From the NCBI RefSeq assembly GCF_937960835.1, contig NZ_CALGPC010000012.1:62001-126000 (forward strand): a stretch of DNA of 64,000 bases. The letters run 5' to 3'. Each line of letters opens with the position of its first letter. Positions within the stretch are counted from its first letter, which is position 1. Under the pieces are notes generated by a model that was given only the letters and a program-made list of their open reading frames with translations, did no database searches and had not been told where the DNA came from. Source of the DNA: an uncultured Ferrovibrio sp. GTDB taxonomy: Bacteria; Pseudomonadota; Alphaproteobacteria; Ferrovibrionales; Ferrovibrionaceae. A program made the translations under genes and the position numbers. This document shows positions 33,216 to 41,656 of this stretch, one piece after another.

Positions 33216-35117
33216 TTACGGCCGCTTGGCATAGCCGAGCGGCTTCAGCGCCTCGCCGATCTCGCTCAGGATGGCGGGATCATCGATGGTGGCGGGCATG
33301 CGATACTCTTGCGCGTCGGCGATCTTCTGCATGGTGCCGCGCAGTATCTTGCCGGAGCGCGTTTTCGGCAACCGTTTCACCACCACGGCCTGCTTGAATG
33401 CTGCCACGGGACCGATTTTCTCGCGGACGAGCTGGACCAGTTCCTGCACGATCTGATCTTCCGGCCGCGACACGCCGGCCTTGAGCACCACGAAGCCGAG
33501 CGGCACCTGCCCCTTGAGCTGATCGGCGACGCCAACCACGGCGCATTCGGCCACATCGGGATGCGAGGCCAGCACTTCCTCCATGCCGCCGGTGGACAAC
33601 CGGTGCCCGGCGACATTGATGATGTCGTCGGTGCGGCTCATGATGAAGATATAGCCGTCCTCATCGATGTAGCCCGCATCGCCGGTGTTGTAATAGCCGG
33701 GGAAACGCGTGAGGTAGCTCTTCTTGAAGCCCTCGTCGTTGTTCCACAAGGTCGGCAGGCAGCCCGGCGGCAGCGGCAGCTTGATGACGATATTGCCGAT
33801 ATCGCCCGGCTTCACCGGCTGGCCATCATCATCGAGGATGCGGACATCGTAGCCAGGCACGATCTTGGTCGGCGAGCCATGCTTGACCGGCAGAAGCTCG
33901 ATGCCCGTGCAGTTCGCGGCAATCGGCCAGCCGGTTTCGGTCTGCCACCAGTGATCGATCACCGGCCGCTTCAGATTGTCTTCCGCCCAGCGCACGGTAT
34001 CGGGATCGGCGCGCTCGCCGGCCAGAAACAGCGTCCGGAACTGAGTGAGATCGTATTTCTTCAGCAGTTCGGCCTTCGGATCTTCCTTCTTGATCGCACG
34101 GAAGGCGGTCGGCGCCGTGAACAAGGCCGCGACCTTATGCTGTTCGATCACGCGCCAATAGGCGCCGGCATCCGGCGTGCCGACCGGCTTGCCTTCGTAC
34201 AGCACCGTCGTGCAGCCGTAGAGCAGCGGCGCATAGACGATGTAGGAGTGACCAACCACCCAGCCGACATCGGAAGCCGCCCAATAGACCTCGCCCGGCT
34301 TCATGCCATAGACGTTCTTCATCGACCAATGCAGCGCCACCATATGGCCGCCGTTGTGGCGCACAACGCCCTTCGGCACACCCGTGGTGCCGGAGGTGTA
34401 GAGGATGTAAAGCGGATCGGTAGCGGCAACCGGAACGCAATCGGCCGGAGCGGCCTTCTCAACCTCCGACGCGAAATCGAAATCGCGGCCTTCTTGCAGC
34501 GGCGCCTGATACATCGGGCGCTGGAAAATGAAGCAGCATTCCGGCTTATGCGTCGCTATGGCGATGGCCTGATCGAGCAGCGGCTTGTATTCGACGACAC
34601 GCCCCGGCTCGAGACCACAGGACGACGCGATCACCATCTTCGGCTTGCAATCGTCGATGCGGGTGGCGAGTTCGCGTGGCGCGAAACCGCCGAATACCAC
34701 CGAGTGGATGGCGCCGATGCGGGCGCAGGCCAGCATCGCCATCACCGCTTCCGGCGTCATCGCCATGTAGATGATCACGCGATCGCCCTTGGTCACGCCG
34801 CGCGCCTTCATCGCGCCCGCCAGCTTGGCGACGGCATCGCGCAACTCGGTGTTGCTGTAGGTGCGGATCGTGTCGGTAACCGGCGAATCGTAGATCAGCG
34901 CCGCACGGTCGCCATGGCCTGCCTCGATATGCCGGTCCAGCGCATTATAGCAGGTATTCGTCTCGGCCCCGACGAACCACCGGTAAAACGGCGGCGAGCC
35001 GGCATCCAGCACCTGGTCCCAGGTCTTGTACCAATGCAGCTGACTGGCCGCGTCGGCCCAGAATTTTTCCGGGTCCGCCATAGCGGCGGCATAAACCTGA
35101 TCATACTGGCTTGCCAT
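33216..35117 (-). CDS. prpE: Propionyl-CoA synthetase
   Basis: This 633-residue enzyme activates propionate (and often acetate) to the CoA ester via an adenylate. It has the acetyl-CoA-synthetase layout with PrpE features: GGFAPRELATRIDDCKPK, the AMP motif LYILYTSGTTGVPKGVVR near residue 245, DHWWQTETGWPIA near 396, GYIFIMSRTDDIINVAGHR near 505, and the C-terminal Lys in TRSGKILRGTM. Met 35117 starts MASQYDQVYAA. An FNR-like box lies about 115 bp upstream. Substrate assignment rests on family resemblance; the methylcitrate genes are not nearby. Confidence 0.9.
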   Translation of the reverse strand: MASQYDQVYAAAMADPEKFWADAASQLHWYKTWDQVLDAGSPPFYRWFVGAETNTCYNALDRHIEAGHGDRAALIYDSPVTDTIRTYSNTELRDAVAKLAGAMKARGVTKGDRVIIYMAMTPEAVMAMLACARIGAIHSVVFGGFAPRELATRIDDCKPKMVIASSCGLEPGRVVEYKPLLDQAIAIATHKPECCFIFQRPMYQAPLQEGRDFDFASEVEKAAPADCVPVAATDPLYILYTSGTTGVPKGVVRHNGGHMVALHWSMKNVYGMKPGEVYWAASDVGWVVGHSYIVYAPLLYGCTTVLYEGKPVGTPDAGAYWRVIEQHKVAALFTAPTAFRAIKKEDPKAELLKKYDLTQFRTLFLAGERADPDTVRWAEDNLKRPVIDHWWQTETGWPIAANCTGIELLPVKHGSPTKIVPGYDVRILDDDGQPVKPGDIGNIVIKLPLPPGCLPTLWNNDEGFKKSYLTRFPGYYNTGDAGYIDEDGYIFIMSRTDDIINVAGHRLSTGGMEEVLASHPDVAECAVVGVADQLKGQVPLGFVVLKAGVSRPEDQIVQELVQLVREKIGPVAAFKQAVVVKRLPKTRSGKILRGTMQKIADAQEYRMPATIDDPAILSEIGEALKPLGYAKRP

Positions 35118-35224
35118 GTGTTCCTCCCGACTAACGCCGCTTTCTGCTTCTGCGGCTTTTGTTCGCCGATCTATAGCAGAGGTCGGCGTCGCAGAATAAG
35201 GCTCTTGTCCGGCCCTATAGCGCC

Positions 35225-35238
35225 TTGATCTCGGTCAA
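35225..35238 (-). promoter_or_regulatory. FNR/FixK-type binding site upstream of prpE
   Basis: TTGATCTCGGTCAA matches TTGAY-N4-RTCAA. It is centred about 115 bp upstream of the prpE start and 14 bp downstream of the L,D-transpeptidase stop codon, in the only intergenic gap before prpE. A role in redox or anaerobic control of prpE-ampG is inferred. Confidence 0.5.
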
Positions 35239-35251
35239 GCGCAGCGGCTGA

Positions 35252-35761
35252 TCACGCCCGAAGGATTTGCACGGCGGCCCTGGCCGGCACCGCCGCCAGC
35301 AATGCCTGCAGATCGGGCAGCGCCAAGGCTATACAGCCTTCTGTGCCGGTGTAATCCGGCCGCGCGACATGCATGAAAATGGCGCTGCCCAGGCCCGGAA
35401 TCGGAGGATCGTCGTTATGGCCCAGTTCGACGATGATGTCGTAGACGTGATCCTTTCGCCAAAGCTTCTCATGGCTTGCGGCATAAGGCAGCTTCACGGG
35501 CCGGTTATAGGCGGGATCGGCCGGATCGTCGCACCAGCCATCGAGCGGATCGAGTGGACGGATCGGCAATCGTGTTGCCGGCGCCTGCAACCGGTCAGGA
35601 CGATACATGACCTGCCGCAAAGGATAACGTCCCAGCGGGGTGGCGCCATCGCCTTCGCGCTTATCCGCCTCGGGCTTGCAGCCGCCTTTGCCCAGCGCGC
35701 AACGAAAGCGCAATCCGCCGAAGCGCAGCCAGCCGTCGGAGGTCACCAGGATATCGATCAT
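35252..35761 (-). CDS. L,D-transpeptidase (YkuD) family protein
   Basis: This 169-residue protein has a short YkuD catalytic domain: MIDILVTSDGWLRFGGLRF, ATPLGRYPLRQV, then an IFMHVARPDY block with the catalytic-region His and TEGCIALALPDL with the nucleophilic Cys. The usual SHGC reads TEGC, which this alphaproteobacterial subgroup seems to share. It has no clear signal peptide, so it may be cytoplasmic or exported by another route. The role is probably peptidoglycan-linked but is not proven. ATG 35761 begins the conserved first strand. Confidence 0.8.
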   Translation of the reverse strand: MIDILVTSDGWLRFGGLRFRCALGKGGCKPEADKREGDGATPLGRYPLRQVMYRPDRLQAPATRLPIRPLDPLDGWCDDPADPAYNRPVKLPYAASHEKLWRKDHVYDIIVELGHNDDPPIPGLGSAIFMHVARPDYTGTEGCIALALPDLQALLAAVPARAAVQILRA

Positions 35762-35799
35762 GATGCGATGAAGCGGGATTCGCCGCCTCAGCGCAAGCC

Positions 35800-36813
35800 T
35801 TAGTAGCGCTGATCCACCTGAGAAGCCGTGCCGGAGCGGCGTTCGCGCTGCTGCTGCATGTCGAAATATTTCTGATAGGCAGCGGCGGCACGCTCGGCCC
35901 ATTCGGCGGAACTCGGCGTTTCACCGCGGCGAGCCGTACCTTGCGCGGCCGGAGCAGCGTGGATGCCAAACTTGCTGACCGCATGCTGGCGGGTGACCGG
36001 CTGGGTGCCGACGCCGCGGGTTATGGTTCCGCCGCCTTGCGGGAAAGCCGCAAACCAGGTGCGGCCGTCGGCGGTATCCGAAGCAACAGCCGGCGTGGCC
36101 TTGGCTGGGGCGACATTCCCCTGCAAGCGGCGCGCATGCGCGGCCAGGATCGCGGAGGGATCGGTCAATTGCGCGGCATCGCTATTGGCCCGGCGCCGGG
36201 ACTTTCTGTGCTGAGACTCGATCTCGGCCGTCTCATTGGCCATCTCTTCGCCGCGCCTGCGCTGCTCGGACTCACCTTCTTCCTCGCGGCGCCGGACGGT
36301 GAGTTTCATGTCGCTTTGCGGCAACGGCGGCTGAATCGCCGCGGTCAGCTCAGGCGGCACCCGATCTGTCGGCGGCGCTTCGGCCACCTGGACAGCCGGT
36401 TCGGATTTGTCCGTCGGACCGATATCAATGCCCAGCATGGCCAGCGCATGTTCGCCGGGATCCTTGCCGGTGCTTTCCTCCACCATCGCGCCGATCAGCG
36501 AGATGGCGACGCCGATAGGTCCGCCGAACAGGCCACCACCGGCGATCCGGGCGCCCGGATCGATGGTATCGCCCGTGATCGCCCGATAAACGGTCGAGAC
36601 CACCGGGATATGCTGAAGCGGGTTGATGATGTCGAGGAAATCCCAGAACGAGAAACCGTCCTTGCCAAACAGGCCGTCCGATGCACGCGCCTTCCCCTCG
36701 GCTGCCGTCGCCTGTTCGGTCGGCAACCGGCTTGTCTGCCGGGGAAAATCGAGCACCAGATCGTTCAAGACAGCACCGCCTTGGTCGTTACGGACCAGGG
36801 CGGTGCAAGCCAC
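35800..36813 (-). CDS. Conserved alphaproteobacterial protein, function unknown
   Basis: I do not recognise a characterised function for this 337-residue protein. Its middle N-terminal segment, SFWDFLDIINPLQHIPVVST followed by VYRAITGDTIDPGARIAGGGLFGGPIGVAISLI, is one I associate with a family found across Rhodospirillales and relatives. The rest is low-complexity: a basic and acidic stretch (RRREEEGESEQRRRGEE) and Ala/Pro/Gln-rich linkers, ending in a helix AYQKYFDMQQQRERR. It has no signal peptide, but the GGGLFGGPIG segment is hydrophobic. It lies upstream of the L,D-transpeptidase gene on the same strand. Confidence 0.72.
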   Translation of the reverse strand: MACTALVRNDQGGAVLNDLVLDFPRQTSRLPTEQATAAEGKARASDGLFGKDGFSFWDFLDIINPLQHIPVVSTVYRAITGDTIDPGARIAGGGLFGGPIGVAISLIGAMVEESTGKDPGEHALAMLGIDIGPTDKSEPAVQVAEAPPTDRVPPELTAAIQPPLPQSDMKLTVRRREEEGESEQRRRGEEMANETAEIESQHRKSRRRANSDAAQLTDPSAILAAHARRLQGNVAPAKATPAVASDTADGRTWFAAFPQGGGTITRGVGTQPVTRQHAVSKFGIHAAPAAQGTARRGETPSSAEWAERAAAAYQKYFDMQQQRERRSGTASQVDQRY

Positions 36814-36890
36814 GGGCCAGAAATCAGCCCATATAAATCAATACGTTAATATTGCGAGATCCGGGAAGCTGGGCAAATCCTGCCGGGTAC

Positions 36891-38000
36891 TTACAGATAG
36901 TGGCCCGACTTCTTCCGCTTGGCCGCCAGATAGGCCTCGTTATGGGCATTGGGGGGAAATTTATGGGCGACCCGCTCGACCACCTCGATGCCGCAGGCAG
37001 CCAGGCCTTTGACCTTTTCCGGGTTGTTGGTCAGCAGCCGCACCCGGGTGAAACCGAGCCTCCGCAGCATGTTGGCCGCGGGCAGGAACCACCGCTCGTC
37101 GGCATCGAAGCCGAGCCGCTGATTGGCTTCAACCGTATCGAAGCCCTGGTCCTGCAACTGATAGGCACGGAGCTTGTTGACCAGCCCGATGCCGCGGCCT
37201 TCCTGCGCCAGATAAAGCAAAATGCCAGCACCAGCTTGGTTGATCGTGCGCACGGCGCCGCGCAACTGCTCGCCGCAATCGCAGCGCAGGCTGCCGAGCA
37301 GATCGCCAGTGAAGCATTCGGAATGCAGCCGGACGAGAACCGGCGCAGTCGGGTCAGGCTCGCCGATCACCAGCGCGAAATGCTCCTGCCGGCCATCGGC
37401 GGGACGGAAAGCATAAAGCCGCGCGTTTTCCGCATCGGCGACCGGCAAACGTGCCTGACTGATCGGAACCAGCGTCTCGGCAGCGATGCGGTCATAGCTC
37501 TGCACAGCGGCAGCGGGTACTTCGAGCATGCCGGGCGGCAAGGCTGCCTCGGCGGCGAGCGGAACATGCACCACCGCCGGCAGCAGGAAGGCGGTCTTGG
37601 CCAGCTTGATTGCCACAGCGGCGCTTTCGGGCGGCGCGGCCTTGATCCGCGTGAACGGACCGCGCAGCGGCGCCGCCAGATCGCGGCTGGCATCAGCGAG
37701 ATCGCGGATCAGCGTGGCGCGCTCTTCCGGTGGAGCCGGCAGATCTGCCAGCGGCAAAAGAATGGGGTCATGACCGGTCGGCCCGATATGCAGCACGGCC
37801 GCACGCGAGGCGGTCAACACCAGGGCTGCATCGGCGCTGAGCGCAGCGCATTGCGCCAGGACCGGCTCGGTCAGCGTTTCGGCCGCCAGGACCAAGGCCC
37901 GCTCCTGCCCCAGGGTCAACAAAATGGGCCGGCCGCGGCGGAGTTCATGGCCGGCACGGTCGACGGCAATCGCCGCTGCTTGCTGCTCAAAATCGGACAT
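36891..38000 (-). CDS. ribA: GTP cyclohydrolase II with RibB-like N-terminal domain
   Basis: This 369-residue enzyme opens GTP to the first pyrimidine intermediate of riboflavin synthesis. The C-terminal half has the zinc site HSECFTGDLLGSLRCDCGEQ with three Cys, YLAQEGRGIGLVNKL and LLTNNPEKVKGL. The N-terminal 170 residues look like a degraded DHBP synthase (RibB) domain, as in the alphaproteobacterial RibBA-like forms that have lost the second activity. No FMN riboswitch was seen in the 193-bp upstream gap, nor other rib genes nearby. It ends HYL at 36,891. Confidence 0.92.
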   Translation of the reverse strand: MSDFEQQAAAIAVDRAGHELRRGRPILLTLGQERALVLAAETLTEPVLAQCAALSADAALVLTASRAAVLHIGPTGHDPILLPLADLPAPPEERATLIRDLADASRDLAAPLRGPFTRIKAAPPESAAVAIKLAKTAFLLPAVVHVPLAAEAALPPGMLEVPAAAVQSYDRIAAETLVPISQARLPVADAENARLYAFRPADGRQEHFALVIGEPDPTAPVLVRLHSECFTGDLLGSLRCDCGEQLRGAVRTINQAGAGILLYLAQEGRGIGLVNKLRAYQLQDQGFDTVEANQRLGFDADERWFLPAANMLRRLGFTRVRLLTNNPEKVKGLAACGIEVVERVAHKFPPNAHNEAYLAAKRKKSGHYL

Positions 38001-38193
38001 AGCCCGCCCGGTGTACGACGCTGAAAGAGGATCGGCAAGGCGCTTGGACTGTGACCGGGCGCACGACTGACTAGGCTGACGACACGGAAACGGGTGATTT
38101 GTCAGCGCTAATCGCTAAAGCTCATGGCGAATACTTGAGCCGGGCCGCCGCAGGCGGCAGACTCGTCGCGGCATTTTGGGGGGGAGGCAGAGC

Positions 38194-40665
38194 GTGCAGG
38201 AGAAAGAGTTACGCCTGGCGCTGGTCTGTTTCGGCGGCGTATCCCTCGCCATTTATATGCATGGCGTGGTCAAGGAAGTCTTGAAGCTGGTCCGCGCCTC
38301 GAAAGCCTACCACGACATCCCCAAAGGCCCGGCGCGCGAGGCTGCGCGCTTTGGCGACAACATCCGCCCGGGCGATACCGAATACGACAGCGAACACGCC
38401 TATTTCGAGCTGCTGAAGGAACTCGGCCGGTATGTCGACCTGCGGGTGGTGGTCGATGTCGTGTCCGGCGCCTCGGCCGGCGGCATCAACGGCATCATCC
38501 TTGCCCGGGCGCTGGCCCATGACCTGCGCATCGATCATTTCCGGGACTTGTGGCTGCGCGAGGCGGATGTGTCGCGTCTGCTCGATCCGGAAAAGAAGGC
38601 CGGCCAGCTCAGCAAGATGTACATGCGGCCGCTTCTGTGGCTGGCATCACGCTCGAAACTGGGGCGCGTGCTGCTGGACCGGGAGGTGCGCGACAAGATC
38701 TCGCTATTCACCCGCTCGCGCTGGTTCGAGCCGCCTTTCGACGGCCAGCATCTGTCGCGGCAATTGCTGGCGGGGCTGGAGGCCATGGGCGATCCGCAGA
38801 AGCCGGGCCAGTCGCTGATGCCGAGCCAGCTTACGCTGGATCTGTTCGTTACGCTTACCGACTTCTACGGCTATCTGAAGCATATCCCGATCCACGATCC
38901 ACCTTTGGTGCATGACCGCGAGCATCGCCATTTGCTGCGCTTCTCCTACCGGCGCTGGCCGAATGGCGAAGAGGATTCGGATTTCACCCGTGCCGATGCC
39001 CCGGCGCTGGCTTTTGCAGGCCGCGCCACCTCGGCTTTCCCCGGCGCTTTTCCACCCACGCAGCTGAGCGACATCGATCGCCTGCTGGATGAACAGGGCC
39101 GCCAGTGGGAGCGGAAGCAGAAATTCGTGGAAAAGAATTTCCGCGACTATATCCGCGCCGAGCTCGATCCGGAGAATACCTCCTTCCTCGACGGCGGCGT
39201 GCTGGCGAACAAGCCGTTTGCTGCCGCGATGAAAGCGATCCGCGGACGGCCCGCCTATCGCCAGGTCGACCGCCGCCTCGTCTATATCGACCCGCAGCCC
39301 CTGCGGCCAGCCCCGCCGCCGACGGGCCGCGTGCCGGGTTTCTTCCGCGTCCTCAAAGGCGCGCTGAGCGACATTCCGCGCAACGAGCCGATCGCCGACG
39401 AACTGATCTGGGCGAACCGCTTCAACGAGCGGGTTCGCCATTTGCGCAGCGTGATCGACGCCACCCAGCCGCAGATCGCGCAACTGGTGGCGGAAAGCGC
39501 GCCGCAGAATCTGGATGCGCCGCTGAGCGAGTCGGAAATCCGGCTATGGCGCATCCACGCCAGCGAACGCGCCGTCCAGGAAGCCGGCTTTGCCTATGAA
39601 GGCTATGTCCGCCTCAAGCTGGGCGCGGTGCTGGACTTTGTGACCAAGCTGGTCTGCTCTGCCTGTCATTTCGGAGAGCATTCCACCGAGGCGCAATGGA
39701 CGCGGCAGGTCTTGCTGCGCTGGGCGGAGGACCGCCAGGTCTGCCACACGGCGGTCCGTTTCGAGCGCGCGCCGCCGGGAACGCCCGTCGATCAGCTGCC
39801 CCCCTGGGTGCGTTTCCTGCTGCGCTTCGATGTGGCGTTCCGGCAGCGCCGCCTGCGTTTCCTGCTGCAGCGCCTCAACCAGCTTTACGGCAAGCTGGGC
39901 GATCCGGAACACAAGGGCCTGGAGGCCGCGAAACTCGATGCGCTCAAGCGCTCGCTTTATGATGCGCTGGATGCGCTGCGGCGCTTCGATAACGGCAACG
40001 GCTTCTCGGACAGCACCAAGGCACAGGCAACGGCCTTGTTCTTTCGCCCTATCGCGCCGCAGACACCCGAGCGGCTGGCGGCGGAGGCTGCTGCTTTTGC
40101 CTCAGGCCATTTGCGCGACATCGATGCGCTGATCGATGCCCTGGCGAAGGACATCAATCTGGACAGCACCACTGGCCAGCTCGATGCCCTGTTCGCCAAC
40201 ATGCAGCCGGAAGACTGGAGCATCCTGGCGCGGCGCGACCTGCTGGTCAGCTATATCGGCTTCCCCTTCTGGGACGTGCTGACCTTCACGATCACCAATT
40301 GGCGCGATCTGGGCGAGTTCAACGAAATCCGCATCGACCGCATCAGCCCCGAGGATGCGGTGGCGATCCGCCGCGAGAATACCCTGAAGGGTATTCATCT
40401 TGGACGGTTCGGCGGCTTTTTCAGCCGGGCGCATCGCGAGAACGATTATCTCTGGGGCCGGCTGCATGCCGCCGACCGGCTGATCGACATCGTCTACGAC
40501 GCCGCGGTGGGCCGGGAGGCGGAAGTGCAGATCGACCGCCAGGCGCTGAAGCTGAAGGCTTTCCGCATGATCCTGGATCGCGAGGCGGCCAATCTGGCCG
40601 TCAGCCGCGAGCTGATCGAGGAACTGCGCCGGGAATTGGACGATATCGCCGTCAGGAACGCCTGA
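38194..40665 (+). CDS. Large patatin-like phospholipase/acylhydrolase
   Basis: This 823-residue protein has an N-terminal patatin-like domain of about 360 residues. The nucleophile elbow is VVSGASAGGINGI (GxSxG, near residue 95) and the catalytic Asp is in SFLDGGVLANKPFAAAM near 335. The oxyanion region reads CFGGVSLAIYMHGV. The long C-terminal part (about 450 residues) is helical and unassigned; it matches the patatin-related protein family of TIGR03607. It starts at GTG 38194 with GGGGAGG six bases upstream. Single gene; enzyme activity on lipids is inferred from the catalytic dyad. Confidence 0.87.
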   Translation: MQEKELRLALVCFGGVSLAIYMHGVVKEVLKLVRASKAYHDIPKGPAREAARFGDNIRPGDTEYDSEHAYFELLKELGRYVDLRVVVDVVSGASAGGINGIILARALAHDLRIDHFRDLWLREADVSRLLDPEKKAGQLSKMYMRPLLWLASRSKLGRVLLDREVRDKISLFTRSRWFEPPFDGQHLSRQLLAGLEAMGDPQKPGQSLMPSQLTLDLFVTLTDFYGYLKHIPIHDPPLVHDREHRHLLRFSYRRWPNGEEDSDFTRADAPALAFAGRATSAFPGAFPPTQLSDIDRLLDEQGRQWERKQKFVEKNFRDYIRAELDPENTSFLDGGVLANKPFAAAMKAIRGRPAYRQVDRRLVYIDPQPLRPAPPPTGRVPGFFRVLKGALSDIPRNEPIADELIWANRFNERVRHLRSVIDATQPQIAQLVAESAPQNLDAPLSESEIRLWRIHASERAVQEAGFAYEGYVRLKLGAVLDFVTKLVCSACHFGEHSTEAQWTRQVLLRWAEDRQVCHTAVRFERAPPGTPVDQLPPWVRFLLRFDVAFRQRRLRFLLQRLNQLYGKLGDPEHKGLEAAKLDALKRSLYDALDALRRFDNGNGFSDSTKAQATALFFRPIAPQTPERLAAEAAAFASGHLRDIDALIDALAKDINLDSTTGQLDALFANMQPEDWSILARRDLLVSYIGFPFWDVLTFTITNWRDLGEFNEIRIDRISPEDAVAIRRENTLKGIHLGRFGGFFSRAHRENDYLWGRLHAADRLIDIVYDAAVGREAEVQIDRQALKLKAFRMILDREAANLAVSRELIEELRRELDDIAVRNA

Positions 40666-40695
40666 CCGCCGCTTGTCGCGCTATGGAAAAAGCGT

Positions 40696-41622
40696 ATGCT
40701 CGGCAGCCCTGAACAACTGCGCGAGCCATCCGTGATCCATCCCATTCGTTCCATCCTCCTGGCAGCCGCCATTGCGGCCACCAGCCAATTGTCGATTGCC
40801 CATGCCCAGCCGGCCAACAAGGCCGTCGGCAACGATCCCGTGGTGGCGCGCGTCAACGGCCAGCCCATCACCCGTTCAGCAGTGATCGACTTCTACAACC
40901 AGTTGCCGGCACCGATGAACCAGATCCCGCTTGAGCAGCTCGTGCCTGGCATCATCAACGAGCTGACCGCCCGCAAGCTGCTGGGCGAAGCCGCCGAGAA
41001 GGCCAAGCTGGCCGATGATCCGGCGGTGAAAAGCCAGTTGCAGGCCGCGCGCGAACAGGTGCTGCAGCAGGCCTATCTGGACCGCCAGATGAAGACCGCT
41101 TTGACCGAGCCCAAGCTGAAGGCGCGCTACGAAGAACTCATCAAGGCCCAGCCGCCGCAGGAAGAGGTTCATGCGCGCCATATCCTTACGGCTACCGAGG
41201 CCGATGCGCAGGCCGCCCTCGACGAAGTGAAGAAGGGCGTGGACTTCACTGAAGTCTCCAAGAAGCGCTCGATCGGCCCGACGGCGACCACCGGCGGCGA
41301 TCTTGGCTTTTTCACCAAAGACAAGATGGTGCCGGAATTCGCCGAGGCCGCCTTTGCGCTGCAGCCAGGCCAAGTGAGCGAGAAGCCGGTGAAGAGCCAG
41401 TTCGGCTGGCATGTGATCAAGGTGGAAGCCCGCCGCAAGGCCGAGCCGCCGCGCTTTGAAGACGTACGCGAGCAGGTCTATGAGATCATGAGCAACGAAG
41501 TGGTCGAGCAGACGGTGGAAGAGCTGCGCAAGTCCGCTAAGATCGAGAAATACGACTGGCAGCCGCCTGCGGGGCAACTGCCGACCATCGCACCGGCGGA
41601 AGCCGCACCCAAGAAGAAATAG
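40696..41622 (+). CDS. Periplasmic peptidyl-prolyl isomerase (PpiC/parvulin type)
   Basis: This protein of about 296-308 residues is a periplasmic foldase. A signal peptide (IHPIRSILLAAAIAATSQLS...AHAQ) is followed by a SurA_N-like helical part with VVARVNGQPITRSAVIDFYNQL and a parvulin domain: EEVHARHILTATEADAQAAL, GPTATTGGDLGFFTKDKMV, and FGWHVIKVEARR. It may help outer-membrane proteins such as the porin to fold. The start is ATG 40696 or GTG 40732 (nearer the signal peptide). It sits 34 bp before argJ, which shares the strand. Confidence 0.9.
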   Translation: MLGSPEQLREPSVIHPIRSILLAAAIAATSQLSIAHAQPANKAVGNDPVVARVNGQPITRSAVIDFYNQLPAPMNQIPLEQLVPGIINELTARKLLGEAAEKAKLADDPAVKSQLQAAREQVLQQAYLDRQMKTALTEPKLKARYEELIKAQPPQEEVHARHILTATEADAQAALDEVKKGVDFTEVSKKRSIGPTATTGGDLGFFTKDKMVPEFAEAAFALQPGQVSEKPVKSQFGWHVIKVEARRKAEPPRFEDVREQVYEIMSNEVVEQTVEELRKSAKIEKYDWQPPAGQLPTIAPAEAAPKKK

Positions 41623-41656
41623 ACCAAGAAGACGTAGACGAAGTCGAGATTACACC

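Noticed and set aside
35252..35761. TEGC instead of SHGC in the L,D-transpeptidase as a lost active site
   Set aside because: The Cys is kept and, as far as I recall, this short alphaproteobacterial subgroup commonly reads TEGC.
38001..38193. FMN riboswitch in front of ribA
   Set aside because: The conserved AGGATA and TTCTCCCATCC elements were not found; only a GCCGCCGCAGGCGGC hairpin is visible.
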